Part shown: positions 1-8,997 of the stretch, in pieces | How the letters are laid out: each line of letters opens with the position of its first letter | How positions within the stretch are numbered: the stretch's first letter is position 1 | NCBI GenBank assembly: GCA_046297495.1 | Contig: JBKBIP010000002.1 | Span: forward strand, 186,001-250,000 | Direction of reading: 5' to 3' | Length of the DNA stretch: 64,000 bases | Origin: JBKBIP01 sp046297495 | Lineage (GTDB): Bacteria > Planctomycetota > Planctomycetia > Gemmatales > Gemmataceae | Notes under the pieces: generated by a model | Told to the model about the DNA's origin: nothing | The model's database searches: none | What the model saw: the letters and a program-made list of their open reading frames with translations, nothing else | Program-made: the position numbers and the translations under genes

Positions 1-897
1 GCCTTGCTCGCCGATCCGCAACAGTTGCGTCCCGGCACCCGCATGCCCGGCGGTTGGCCAGACGGCAAGAGCTTCTTCACCGACATCCAAGATGGGGACA
101 TGAACAAACAAATCGACGCCGTTTGGGCCTATCTGTCCACCGGCTCGAAAGGAGGTTTACCCGAGGGATTGGCGCCGACCGATGATTCCTGGCTGATCCC
201 TACGGCGGAACCGATTGTCTTTCGCACCTTCCTGGACGGGATCGGCGCGCACGCCATTCTCGTCGGCTTCCGGCAACGGACGCACACGGCCTTCGATGCC
301 AACCGCGTACGCCTGGCGGTCGCCTGGACGGGGAACTTCATCACCACCAAGGAAGCCTGGGAGGGACGGGCCGGACAGTACGCGAAAATTCCCAGCAATG
401 ATGTCGTGCATCTCCCGGCAGGGCCGACGTTCGCCCGGCTGGCAAGTTTGAGCGACCTCTGGCCGGCGGACATTCCCAAGGCCAAGCTCGGCTCCAAGCG
501 CACTCCGCCCGGCTATCAATTTCTTGGCTACTGTTTCGACGACCAGGGCATGCCGACATTTCGCTATCGCCTGGATGACATCGAAGTGGAGGAAACTCCT
601 GGCACCGATTTCCGCAAGGAGGGAGCCGTGCTGTTTCGCCATTTTCAACTGGCTGCCCGCGAGAAGGACATATCCAACCTGTATCTGCGTTTGGCCGTCG
701 GCAAGAAAATCGTGCCCGACGCGGATGATTTCCTCGTCGATGACCGCCTGCGTTTCCGCGTGTCGCCCGCCGGCGCTATCAAGCCGTTCGTGCGGACCGT
801 CCAGGGGAGTCAAGAATTGCTGGTCCCCGTGCGGTTCGCGCCGTCGGCAAATGACAAGGGCCAAGTCGTGAAGCTAGATGTGGAAATGATGTGGTGA
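1..897 (+). CDS. C-terminal part of a planctomycete c-type cytochrome protein (5' end outside window)
   Basis: The frame is open from base 1, so the true start lies upstream. The first 50 residues (TRMPGGWP, then a QIDAVWAYLS helix) match the distal end of a cytochrome c domain, where the Met of TRMP would be the distal haem ligand. The CxxCH haem site must lie upstream of the window. The remaining 240 residues resemble the beta-rich tail found in planctomycete PVC-type cytochromes. The next gene encodes a propeller of the kind often fused to or paired with these cytochromes, so a periplasmic redox pair is inferred. The substrate is unknown. Confidence 0.6.
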   Translation, partial: ALLADPQQLRPGTRMPGGWPDGKSFFTDIQDGDMNKQIDAVWAYLSTGSKGGLPEGLAPTDDSWLIPTAEPIVFRTFLDGIGAHAILVGFRQRTHTAFDANRVRLAVAWTGNFITTKEAWEGRAGQYAKIPSNDVVHLPAGPTFARLASLSDLWPADIPKAKLGSKRTPPGYQFLGYCFDDQGMPTFRYRLDDIEVEETPGTDFRKEGAVLFRHFQLAAREKDISNLYLRLAVGKKIVPDADDFLVDDRLRFRVSPAGAIKPFVRTVQGSQELLVPVRFAPSANDKGQVVKLDVEMMW

Positions 898-944
898 GAA
901 GCCCCCTGACGTGGTAGCGGCGCACGCGGCGTGTCGGTGGCGTG

Positions 945-961
945 CGCGAAACGATGAATCC
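945..961. repeat. Palindromic element, right arm only (copy 1)
   Basis: Reads CGCGAAACGATGAATCC, the consensus right arm of the family described in the findings. No clear left arm precedes it. It lies about 50 bases upstream of the next start codon. Confidence 0.6.
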
Positions 962-1009
962 ATGAAACAGCGAGCACCTAGAGCTTATTTCCCAAGTTTG
1001 GAGACATCC

Positions 1010-2593
1010 ATGCGACAGGTTTCGATAAATGCTCTTTTCCCCTGCGTGTCCGTGTTAGCGGTTTTGCTGGCATCTTCTCCCCTCTGCGCCCAGGCCAAGA
1101 AACCCGCGCCGGTCGAGGAGGATTACTACCGCCTGATCACGTTTCCGCTGCCGAAGGACGTGGTCATGGAAGTGGGCGGCTTGGATTGGCTGGACTCGGC
1201 GAAAACTCGCTTGCTGGCCTGCACGCGGCGTGGTGATTTGTGGGTGATCGACAATCCCTATGCCGACCCGCCGGCTCTAGCAGACGTGCCGTTGACCATG
1301 AAAGACGATACAGGCAAGACGATTCAAGTACCCCCTGATCCCAACCGGAGCGTGCGCTATAAACGGATGTTGTTCGGCTTGCATGAACCATTGGGGTTGC
1401 TGACGCGCCCCGATGGCATCTACATGGCCCAACGCGGCGAGTTAACCCGCGTGCGGGACACGACGGGAGATGACCGTATCAACGTGGTGGATACCATTTG
1501 TGACCAATGGGAAATCAGCGGCAGCTATCATGAATACGCTTTTGGGCCGAAGATCGACCGCGATGGCAACATGTGGGTGACGCTCAATCGGCCCTTCGGC
1601 GGCGGCCAGGAAGCGACGGCCTACTGGCGCGGCTGGGCCGTCAAGATCGACCCCAAAGGGCGAATGCTCCCGGTTTGTCCAGGGTTGCGCTCCCCGGCGG
1701 GACTGGGGACCAACGCCGAAGGAGACATGTTCTACACGGACAATCAAGGGGACTGGGTGGCGGTGTGCAAGCTCGGTCACTTGAAACAGGGCTTGTTTCA
1801 GGGAAATCCCATCGGCCTGGAATCGTGTGATCATCCGCTGTCGCCGATGAAGCATCCAGGCAAAGGTTTTCCCAAGAGCGGCTTGATGTGGCCCGATGCC
1901 GTCCGCGAGATGCCGTGGCTCGTGCCCCCTGCCGTCTGGTTCCCCTATCCCGAAATGGGCAAGTCCCACAGCGACATCCTGACCGATGACACGGGCGGCA
2001 AGTTCGGCCCCTTTGAGAAGCAGTTGTTCATTGGCGATCAAGCCAACGCCATCATCGTGCGCGTGTTCCTGGAAAAAGTGGATGGCGAATATCAAGGGGC
2101 GTGCTTCCCGTTCCGCAAAGGCTTCGATTCGGGAGTGCTGCGCATGTGCTGGGGGAAGGATGGCTCGATGTTCGTGGGCGGAACCAATCGCGGCTGGGGA
2201 GGCGGGCCCAAACCGTACTGCCTGCAACGCCTCGTCTGGACCGGGCACACCCCCTTCGAGGTCCACGAGATGCGCGTCACGCCGAATGGCTTCCACGTGA
2301 CCTTCACGCGCCCTGTGGATCCGCGTACCGCTGGCGATGTCAAGGCCTATGACCTGCGTTGCTGGACCTACCGCTATCACGCCAATTACGGCGACAGCCC
2401 GCAGAATGTCCACCCCATGACGATTCAGAGCGCCACAGTGGGCCAGGATGGACAATCGGTCACGTTGGTCGTGGACAAGCTGAAGCCATATTACGTTCAC
2501 GAACTGCGCCTCAACGGCGTGCGTGACCGGGACGACATGCCCTTGCTGCATCCGATTGGGTATTACACATTGAATCGCATTCCGAGCCAGTGA
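1010..2593 (+). CDS. Secreted six-bladed beta-propeller protein, sorbosone-dehydrogenase-like
   Basis: 527 residues. ATG 1010 is chosen because GGAGA lies just upstream and it begins a clear signal peptide (MRQVSINALF, hydrophobic stretch, cut near CAQA). The frame is open further upstream to a GTG at 911, but that stretch contains a repeat arm and no ribosome site. The mature protein has propeller-type strands (GLDWLDSAKTRLLACTRRGDL, then DGIYMAQRGELTRVRDTTGD) and a conserved C-terminal extension starting near VTPNGFHVTFTRPVDP, as in planctomycete L-sorbosone-dehydrogenase/PVC propellers. No haem motif is visible. It follows the cytochrome gene and precedes the DUF362 gene, so co-expression is likely. 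The substrate is unknown. Confidence 0.65.
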   Translation: MRQVSINALFPCVSVLAVLLASSPLCAQAKKPAPVEEDYYRLITFPLPKDVVMEVGGLDWLDSAKTRLLACTRRGDLWVIDNPYADPPALADVPLTMKDDTGKTIQVPPDPNRSVRYKRMLFGLHEPLGLLTRPDGIYMAQRGELTRVRDTTGDDRINVVDTICDQWEISGSYHEYAFGPKIDRDGNMWVTLNRPFGGGQEATAYWRGWAVKIDPKGRMLPVCPGLRSPAGLGTNAEGDMFYTDNQGDWVAVCKLGHLKQGLFQGNPIGLESCDHPLSPMKHPGKGFPKSGLMWPDAVREMPWLVPPAVWFPYPEMGKSHSDILTDDTGGKFGPFEKQLFIGDQANAIIVRVFLEKVDGEYQGACFPFRKGFDSGVLRMCWGKDGSMFVGGTNRGWGGGPKPYCLQRLVWTGHTPFEVHEMRVTPNGFHVTFTRPVDPRTAGDVKAYDLRCWTYRYHANYGDSPQNVHPMTIQSATVGQDGQSVTLVVDKLKPYYVHELRLNGVRDRDDMPLLHPIGYYTLNRIPSQ

Positions 2594-2758
2594 AATTGGA
2601 TTGCCGAGATCGTCGCCGCGCGTGCGTGGTGGAGCGGCAAACGAGAGGGGCATCCCGTGCAAGGCGATAATTCTTTCGCTTATCACTGGAATTTATCGTA
2701 TCCACCCAGTACCATCGACGGAAAACCTACCTTCGCGCGACCTACCAAGGGGAAACTC

Positions 2759-4219
2759 ATGGGTTCTTCATACTATCCTGGTTGTTGTGGCATCACACGG
2801 CGCGGCTTTCTGTTGGGGGCCGGGGCGGGGTTGGCCGCTGGCGTGCCATTGACCTGGCTGGGGCTGCGGGGTTGGGACGGGCTGCGCGGCGATCCTGCGC
2901 TCGCCTCGTTCCGTGGGAAATCGGTCGAGATCAAGAAGCCCGAATTTGCCATGCCCGGACGCTTTCCCGGTCAGGTGGTCGAAGTTCACAATCCTCTCTC
3001 CGTGCGGGACGATCACACCATCGAACCACAAGCTGTCAAGGTGATGATGGATCGCGGCATGTGCGCCTTGACCGGGGCCGATCATCCCGAAGAAGCCTGG
3101 AAAAGTTTCTTCACGGTCGGCGATGTCGTCGGCGTGAAGGTCAATCCGGTGGGACGCAAGCGCAAGAAGCAAGACGTTGGCTCCATCTCCAGCCCCGCGG
3201 TCGTGCGGGAAATTGTCAATGGCCTGCTGGCGGCTGGCGTGAAGGCCAAAGACATCATCATCTTCGAGCGCTACGCCAATGAATTCATCGAAGCAAAATA
3301 TGACAACGACTTGAAAGACCTCTGGGAAAAGGGAGTCACCTGGCTGGCATCGGCGGCGGAATATGACGGCACGCAATGGGAGATCGACGGTTTTCCGCGC
3401 GGCCGCGCCGCTTATTCCCCGGAATTGGCCAAGCATGTCGTCGGCTATGATCCCGATGTCTTCATGCACATGGGCTTCGCCACGTCCAAGAATCGCGACA
3501 AGGACATTGACCACCCCTCCAACCGCGATGAACGCCGCTATCGCTCGCATCTGTCAGTCATCGCCACGCGGTTAGTCAACAAAGTCATCACCATCCCAGT
3601 CTTGAAAGACCATCGCTCCGGCGGCGTGACGATGGCGCTTAAGAATCTGTCGCACGGTTTTAACAACAACGTGGCCCGCAGTCACCTGGGAGACTACTTT
3701 CGCCGAACGGGGTATCAAAGCGGTCCCAATCAGTGCAATACTTTTATCCCCACCGCCGCCAGTCATGAGTCCCTACGCAAGGTGGCCACGCTGCACATCA
3801 TGGATGGTCTCATCGGCGTGTACGAAGGGGGGCCCGGCAGCTGGAACGCCAGCTGGGGAACGTGGCCGCACCAGTCGCTGTTCTTCGCCACGGACCCGGT
3901 GGCGATGGATCACGTCGGCTGGGACATCATCGACATCAAACGGGTCGAGATGGGCTGGCCGCCGGTGGCCCACATGGGCTTAATCCAAGAAAATATTTTC
4001 ACGAAGCTATCGCGCAACTTGGCCGCTCTCGCCGCCGCCTCCGCGCACGAGGCGTCCACCCTCGCCGTCGCCAGCAAGAACCTGCAAGACAGCCGACGCA
4101 GCGAGAACTTCGACCGCCGCCAGCCCGAACACGTCATCCTCGCCGAAACCATCGGCCTTGGCATCTTCGACGCCAACAAGATTCGCCATCAGCGGATTGA
4201 GTTGAATTCGCTGGCGTGA
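2759..4219 (+). CDS. DUF362 domain-containing protein with Tat-type signal
   Basis: 486 residues from ATG 2759, preceded by AAGGGG. An in-frame ATG at 2657 is less likely because it would bury the signal. The N-terminus carries TRRGFLLGAGAGLAAG, a twin-arginine signal, so export in folded form is inferred. The body matches the DUF362 family (GVKVNPVGRKRKKQDVGS near residue 125; VITIPVLKDHRSGGVTMALK near residue 280; FATDPVAMDHVGWDIID near residue 380). The family is often found near redox or iron-sulfur proteins, but its reaction is not established. It is the third gene of the cytochrome/propeller cluster. Confidence 0.75.
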   Translation: MGSSYYPGCCGITRRGFLLGAGAGLAAGVPLTWLGLRGWDGLRGDPALASFRGKSVEIKKPEFAMPGRFPGQVVEVHNPLSVRDDHTIEPQAVKVMMDRGMCALTGADHPEEAWKSFFTVGDVVGVKVNPVGRKRKKQDVGSISSPAVVREIVNGLLAAGVKAKDIIIFERYANEFIEAKYDNDLKDLWEKGVTWLASAAEYDGTQWEIDGFPRGRAAYSPELAKHVVGYDPDVFMHMGFATSKNRDKDIDHPSNRDERRYRSHLSVIATRLVNKVITIPVLKDHRSGGVTMALKNLSHGFNNNVARSHLGDYFRRTGYQSGPNQCNTFIPTAASHESLRKVATLHIMDGLIGVYEGGPGSWNASWGTWPHQSLFFATDPVAMDHVGWDIIDIKRVEMGWPPVAHMGLIQENIFTKLSRNLAALAAASAHEASTLAVASKNLQDSRRSENFDRRQPEHVILAETIGLGIFDANKIRHQRIELNSLA

Positions 4220-4326
4220 TCAGTGTTATCTTACTCCGGCGAGCAAGTGTCTTACTGTCATAAGACTGAGAGTCGTCATGCCGCTATGTAGCACCCAGAA
4301 GCCATGAAAATCAAGGACGACAAAAA

Positions 4327-4373
4327 GATTCATCGGTTCGCGTTTGAGTCCGCATGCGCGAACCGATAAATCC
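4327..4373. repeat. Palindromic element, complete hairpin (copy 2)
   Basis: Left arm GATTCATCGGTTCGCG at 4327-4342, right arm CGCGAACCGATAAATCC at 4357-4373, 14-base loop. It lies between the convergent DUF362 gene and the unknown secreted gene at 4507. The GG/CC pair in the middle of the stem differs from the TT/AA version seen in other copies. Confidence 0.85.
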
Positions 4374-4506
4374 AGTCCCACTATCTTCCGAGCAGTTTGT
4401 CCCATCAACCTCTAGGGTCGCTAGTTCATAGCCAGGGGCGTTAGCTCCTAGAGAAAGAGATTCGGCGCGCCCCCCTTTCCCCTCGATTCGCACCACCATG
4501 CCAAGA

Positions 4507-5286
4507 TCATTCAGTGTCAACGGGAGTAGCGGTGATGGTCAGGTAGAAACCGAAGTCGCGAGTGGCGGTGCCGATGAAAGGATCGAAGATGCCATACAGG
4601 GCCGGGTTATAGGCCGGTTCGGGGGCGAACTCGGCCGCTGTTCCGTTGACCAGGAAGGGGGCCTTGTGAACAGACGCCGATATGTCAAATTTCTGGCGCA
4701 AGGTGAAACAAGCCGGTACGATGGGCACGCAGACCGGACCGCCGCGCGCGTAAACCTCCTGGTTTTCGCCACTGCCCACGGAGCGCGGCGGAATACTGAT
4801 GGCCATGATCGTTTCTGGTCCGACTGCTATTTCCGCATGGGCGACGCTGACCTCGGCTTGAGTCGAGCCAAACTTGCCGCATCGTGAGCCGCGCAACACC
4901 CCTATGAGGCGTCCATCCAATGTCAGCTTAGCGCTTTTCACGTCTGGAGCGAAGACGACCTCGAAATCTTGGGCCAAGTCGATGCTCCAGCTGCCAGCGG
5001 TGTCTTTGTATAAATGCCCCTTGGCCAACGCCGCGCCGGTCATGAGCACATGAATGACATTGGGGGCAGGTTGACTCACGATGATGTTGCCCCCTCCGGT
5101 GTGGACAAATCCAGGACAGCCGACTCGCGTGGGGACCGCCGCCGCTTCCGCTGGTCCCAGGATCAGACGCACCCCCGGCGCGGATGGGGCGGGCTTGTCC
5201 GCCGCTGGTTTGGTTTGTGCTTGAACGGAGAGGCGTCCGCCCAACACCATCAGCCCCGCTAGAACGAAAATTCGTGCATGATTCAT
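4507..5286 (-). CDS. Secreted protein of unknown function
   Basis: 259 residues. ATG 5286 is preceded by GGAAGG and starts a signal peptide (MNHARIFVLAGLMVLGG, cut near VQAQ). The longer frame to 5421 adds 45 residues with no ribosome site and would hide the signal. The mature part begins with a Lys/Pro-rich spacer (TKPAADKPAPSAP), then a compact domain with strand-like segments and several Cys residues. I do not recognise the family. It faces the dipeptidase gene across an AT-rich 303-base divergent promoter region. Confidence 0.6.
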   Translation of the reverse strand: MNHARIFVLAGLMVLGGRLSVQAQTKPAADKPAPSAPGVRLILGPAEAAAVPTRVGCPGFVHTGGGNIIVSQPAPNVIHVLMTGAALAKGHLYKDTAGSWSIDLAQDFEVVFAPDVKSAKLTLDGRLIGVLRGSRCGKFGSTQAEVSVAHAEIAVGPETIMAISIPPRSVGSGENQEVYARGGPVCVPIVPACFTLRQKFDISASVHKAPFLVNGTAAEFAPEPAYNPALYGIFDPFIGTATRDFGFYLTITATPVDTE

Positions 5287-5589
5287 GACCTTCCAACCTC
5301 CTGAACAACTGGTCCGCTGGGACACAGAAACAAAGAAAGGCGTCAATTCCACTTGATAGCCAAGCACTGTCGCCAAATCATGGCCGGTGGAACGCTGACA
5401 AACAGCAAAAAGCTTTTTCATTCAAAAAAAATTTTGAATAATCTTCAATGAGTATTCATCCAATCTTCACGATGGTTCGCATAGTGTTACTTCGTCGCGC
5501 CAGGTCCTGAATTCAGTTGGACTGGATGGCTGGACGCGACAGAGGGAATTCGTTTTCCCCATGATGATCCATCATTTTGAGGAACCACT
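5287..5589. promoter_or_regulatory. AT-rich divergent intergenic region with two adjacent palindromes
   Basis: This gap separates divergent genes and is far more AT-rich than its surroundings. It holds AAAAAGCTTTTT (5407-5418) followed by the perfect inverted repeat ATTCAAAA / TTTTGAAT (5420-5439). A regulator site or curved promoter DNA is possible. No gene is seen here. Confidence 0.4.
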
Positions 5590-6843
5590 ATGAACAAGCC
5601 TGGTTGTAGTTCCCGGCGGCTGTTTCAGGCAACGGCCCTCTTGGTTGTGTTTGCCGGGTTGTACACGAGCCGTGCCGATGAAGCCGATGATCCCGTGCAG
5701 TTGACCGAGGCCGCGAAACGCATTCATGCCAGCGCGTTGGTCTTCGATAGTCAAAATGGCTTGGCCGGCTTCCTGCGCAACAAAGGAGACTTGCACTTCC
5801 GAACTTATGACATCAGCCAGCCTCAGAAAGAGCTGCGCACCGACATCCCGCGCTTGCGCGCGGGGGGGGTCGATGCGGAGATCTTTTCCATCTATGTGCC
5901 CCCTTCGTCGGCCCGGGACGGGACGGCGGTCAAGGAGGTGCATGAGCAAATCGACCTGCTGCATCGCTTGGTCCAAACTTATCCCACCACCTTCGAGATC
6001 GCCTACAAGGCCGAGGATATTCAACGCTTGCACCGCGCCGGCAAGATCGCCGTGTTGATCGGTATCGAAGGCGGACATAGCATTGATAATTCCCTTGGCA
6101 TTTTGCGCAACTATTATCGCATGGGCGCGCGCTTCCTGACGCTGACCAACACCGACAATTGCGACTGGGCCGACGCCGCCTTGGACCATCCCAAGCACCA
6201 GGGGCTGAGCAAATTCGGCGAGGAAGTGGTGAAGGAGATGAATCGCCTGGGCATGGTGATCGATCTGTCCCACGCTTCGCTCGACACCATGAAACACACC
6301 CTATTGTTGAGCCGAGCACCGATCATCTTTTCCCACACTGCCTCCCACGCGCTGGCGCCGCATCCGCGCAACGTGCCCGACGAAATCCTGCGAATGGTGG
6401 CCAAGAACGGCGGCGTCGTCAACGTGAATTTCTACACGGCCTTTCTTACCCCTGAAGGGATCAAAGCCTACGAGGAGCGGACCAAGGCGGCTCACAAGCT
6501 GCGGGCTGCTTATCCCAATGACAACCAGTATCGGTTGGCGTTGGCCCAGCTGCTCCGCGAGCGTCCTTTGCCCCCTTGTGATGTCCGCACGGTTGTCAAC
6601 CACATCGATCATATCGTGGAAGTGGCCGGCATTGATCATGTCGGCTTGGGTTCCAACTTCGACGGCATGGGGACTGCCCCGCGCCAACTCGAAGACGTAT
6701 CCTATTTCCCCTATCTCACTCAAGAGCTGCTGAATCGAGGCTACACGCAGGATCAGATTAACAAAATTCTCGGCGGCAACATGCTACGGGTGCTGCGTCA
6801 GGCGGAAATCGTCGCCCAAGATACCGAGCGGGCCGGCCGCTGA
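5590..6843 (+). CDS. Membrane dipeptidase (peptidase family M19) homologue with altered metal site
   Basis: 417 residues with an N-terminal signal peptide (hydrophobic LFQATALLVVFAGLYT). Start ATG 5590 follows GAGGAA. The whole M19 barrel is present: GIEGGHSI (bridging Glu), VIDLSHASL and IIFSHTASHAL (His ligands of the second zinc) and GLGSNFDG (catalytic Asp). The N-terminal zinc motif, normally DGHNDL, reads DSQNGL, so the His and Asp of the first metal site are Gln and Gly. In active family members these are zinc ligands, so activity may be changed or lost. The gene stands alone and is convergent with the porin gene. Confidence 0.85.
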   Translation: MNKPGCSSRRLFQATALLVVFAGLYTSRADEADDPVQLTEAAKRIHASALVFDSQNGLAGFLRNKGDLHFRTYDISQPQKELRTDIPRLRAGGVDAEIFSIYVPPSSARDGTAVKEVHEQIDLLHRLVQTYPTTFEIAYKAEDIQRLHRAGKIAVLIGIEGGHSIDNSLGILRNYYRMGARFLTLTNTDNCDWADAALDHPKHQGLSKFGEEVVKEMNRLGMVIDLSHASLDTMKHTLLLSRAPIIFSHTASHALAPHPRNVPDEILRMVAKNGGVVNVNFYTAFLTPEGIKAYEERTKAAHKLRAAYPNDNQYRLALAQLLRERPLPPCDVRTVVNHIDHIVEVAGIDHVGLGSNFDGMGTAPRQLEDVSYFPYLTQELLNRGYTQDQINKILGGNMLRVLRQAEIVAQDTERAGR

Positions 6844-6859
6844 CCGCCCGCGAAATCCT

Positions 6860-6884
6860 CCTCTCCCCCGGAGTGGGGGAGAGG
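6860..6884. terminator. Hairpin between convergent genes
   Basis: CCTCTCCCCC (6860-6869) pairs perfectly with GGGGGAGAGG (6875-6884) around a 5-base loop. It lies between the stop of the dipeptidase gene and the stop of the porin gene. There is no T tract on either side, so termination is inferred from position and stem strength. Confidence 0.55.
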
Positions 6885-6903
6885 GGCTTCACGGAAGGAA
6901 CTC

Positions 6904-8517
6904 TCAATAGTTGAACTGAAACTGAAACCGTAGCAGCTGCCCGACGAACTGGCGGTAAGGGACCACTCCTGCCGCCGTGGTGGCGCGGGTATTCGTGCGA
7001 TCGGTGAAGGTATATTGCACCGTCAGTTCCGCCGCCGGCGCGATCTGCCATTCCACGCCTAATTCTGTTTCGTCGATGAGGGCAAATGGAGCGTTACGAT
7101 CCGCCTTGACGCCGCCGCGGTAGTAGACCCAGCGCACGAAGGGATAAAACAAACCACACCGCGAGGTATCAATCTTGGCCAGGGCCATCAAGTAGCCGCC
7201 ATACAAGGCTCGTTCCTCGACCAAGGTTTGCTCTGGGTTCAGTGCTGGTCCTCGGCCAATGTTCCATTCCGCTTGGAAGCCGATGGGTTGCGGATACCAG
7301 ATGGCGGTCCAGGCGATGCGTTCATCGCGGATGCCTTGGGTGTTAATGACCTTGGGCCGGATGACCCTGCGCCCTCCCAGAGGGCGAATGTCAGACGTCA
7401 ACACCGTGTAGCGTCCCGTGTAGGCTTGCGTGCTCAGTTCGACAATTTGGCCGTTCTCCAATAAGTATGGCCAAGTGATGCGGCCAACTACATGCAGGTT
7501 GTTGTTCTGTTCCACGAACGCGCCTCCCTGGCCGTTGTACACCCCCAAACCCAAAACCCCATAGTTGCCTGAACCTTTTAGATTCTCGGCCAACACGTAG
7601 CGGAACATCTGCTGGGCGTAGATCGGCGTCCAGTAGTAGAAGATACCCAAGTCACGCTCGTTGCGAACAGCGGAGTTGAGGGCGTCATTACGATCCAACG
7701 GCACCCGGTTAGAACTGGATTGCATGTTCTCCCAGCCGTAAGGAACTTTGGACAAACCGACTCGGAGGCGGTGAATTTGCGTTTTGTCGAAATAGATATC
7801 AGTGTACCAGTCACGCAGCTGCACGAAAAAAGTGGCGTCGGAGCTACCGGGCGGAGTCACGGCGAAATCGGGCTGGAGGTAGATGTACACGTGATCGCTG
7901 ACATCGCCCTGGATGATCAGACGGGCACGCCGCAGGAAGAAATTTTCCGAATCCCCCACCGAGCGGTCGCCGATGTGTTGGGCCGGCGCCGAATGCTTGG
8001 CATGCCAGGTCACTTCATTATCGCGGAACTGCGTGTAGCCGCGCAGCGCGTACTTTTCATACCAGCGTAAGACCTTGGGCCGGGGATAGCCACGGATCAC
8101 TGGTTCATCCACTGGCTCGAACAACAACTCATCGGCCCGGCGCACGGCTTCCGCTTGCACCTCCAGTTGCTCGCGCGCCGCTCCCACTTCCGGGTCGTAA
8201 GCCAACAGAAGCTTTTGAAAACCGGAGTACCATTTTTTCTCTGGTGGCAACACTTCGGACGGTTCACCAAATCCGCCAGCTTCTAAATACTGAATACGTG
8301 CCTCGGCAGCTTCGAGACGCTGTAAGAGACTTTCGTAAGACATGAGTGACTCAAAGGGATCCCCCGCCGGCCTCGAAGTAACTCGGCTCTCAACGGCGGC
8401 GGCTTGTTGAAGTTGGCTGTCTTCCAAGGATGGGGATTCCTGCGCGGCCACGGGGCGGAAGACACATGTCAACATCACACAGAATAAGCAAGAGCGTGCT
8501 TTCCGGAAAAATAACAT
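6904..8517 (-). CDS. Phosphate-selective porin O/P-like outer-membrane channel
   Basis: 537 residues. ATG 8517 is chosen because AAGGA precedes it and a signal peptide follows (MLFFRKARSCLFCVMLTCVF, cut near VAAQ). An upstream in-frame ATG at 8592 adds 25 residues without a signal. After the signal comes a coiled-coil-like stretch (LLQRLEAAEARIQYLEAG), as in many OprO/OprP porins, then a beta-barrel: FFLRRARLIIQGDVSDHVYI, RVGLSKVPYGWENMQSSS, and a C-terminal aromatic strand ending FQFQFNY. Anion or phosphate passage is the family role; the substrate here is not shown. Confidence 0.8.
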   Translation of the reverse strand: MLFFRKARSCLFCVMLTCVFRPVAAQESPSLEDSQLQQAAAVESRVTSRPAGDPFESLMSYESLLQRLEAAEARIQYLEAGGFGEPSEVLPPEKKWYSGFQKLLLAYDPEVGAAREQLEVQAEAVRRADELLFEPVDEPVIRGYPRPKVLRWYEKYALRGYTQFRDNEVTWHAKHSAPAQHIGDRSVGDSENFFLRRARLIIQGDVSDHVYIYLQPDFAVTPPGSSDATFFVQLRDWYTDIYFDKTQIHRLRVGLSKVPYGWENMQSSSNRVPLDRNDALNSAVRNERDLGIFYYWTPIYAQQMFRYVLAENLKGSGNYGVLGLGVYNGQGGAFVEQNNNLHVVGRITWPYLLENGQIVELSTQAYTGRYTVLTSDIRPLGGRRVIRPKVINTQGIRDERIAWTAIWYPQPIGFQAEWNIGRGPALNPEQTLVEERALYGGYLMALAKIDTSRCGLFYPFVRWVYYRGGVKADRNAPFALIDETELGVEWQIAPAAELTVQYTFTDRTNTRATTAAGVVPYRQFVGQLLRFQFQFNY

Positions 8518-8962
8518 GTTCGAATCCTTGAACGAGATGAGTGGGACATCATCGCCAACCGAGATAGGCGTCAGCATTGATATTATCGTCAAACTTTATC
8601 GAGATAACGATGAAGGTTGTGTAAAGATCGGTGTGTCGGACCACAAGAGGCTTCCTGATGTGGCCGGGAAATCGGCGACGAGGAGCGCGCATTCGTGTTG
8701 CTTCCCCAGAACACTGTGGCTTCTCAGTTTACCTCAGTTTGAATCATCGAACGGACGCTGTTTCATATCCAACTTGACAGCGAATGGCTTATCCGTTAGC
8801 AGTTATGACGCAAGAGAGCGAATGTCCCCATCTCCCTTCAAGCGAACAACCTGCGGAGGAGCATGAGCCAGACAGCCCGCCTTTCCAAGTGGGTATTTTC
8901 CACAGCCCAACGTGCGATGTCTGGTTACGTTTCAAACTCGATTTTTAATCAAGGAGGCGCGT
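8518..8962. other. 446-base divergent gap between porin and methyltransferase genes
   Basis: No recognised gene fills this gap. It must hold promoters for both flanking genes. Near its right end a small open frame with a good ribosome site (8863-8997) overlaps the methyltransferase start; see its own entry. Confidence 0.5.
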
Positions 8963-8997
8963 TATGGTTGATATGTGTGTTCCCTGCAATGGTGTAG
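8863..8997 (+). CDS. Possible 44-residue small protein or leader peptide
   Basis: ATG 8863 is preceded by GGAGGA at good spacing and the frame runs 44 codons to TAG at 8995. It overlaps the first 34 bases of the methyltransferase gene in another frame, so translation of one could affect the other. The peptide (MSQTARLSKWVFSTAQRAMS at the N-terminus) is weakly amphipathic and has no recognised domain. It may be chance. Confidence 0.25.
   Translation: MSQTARLSKWVFSTAQRAMSGYVSNSIFNQGGALWLICVFPAMV

Noticed and set aside
1442..2686. 414-codon open frame on the minus strand
   Set aside because: Antisense shadow of the propeller gene, which has a signal peptide, ribosome site and family features.
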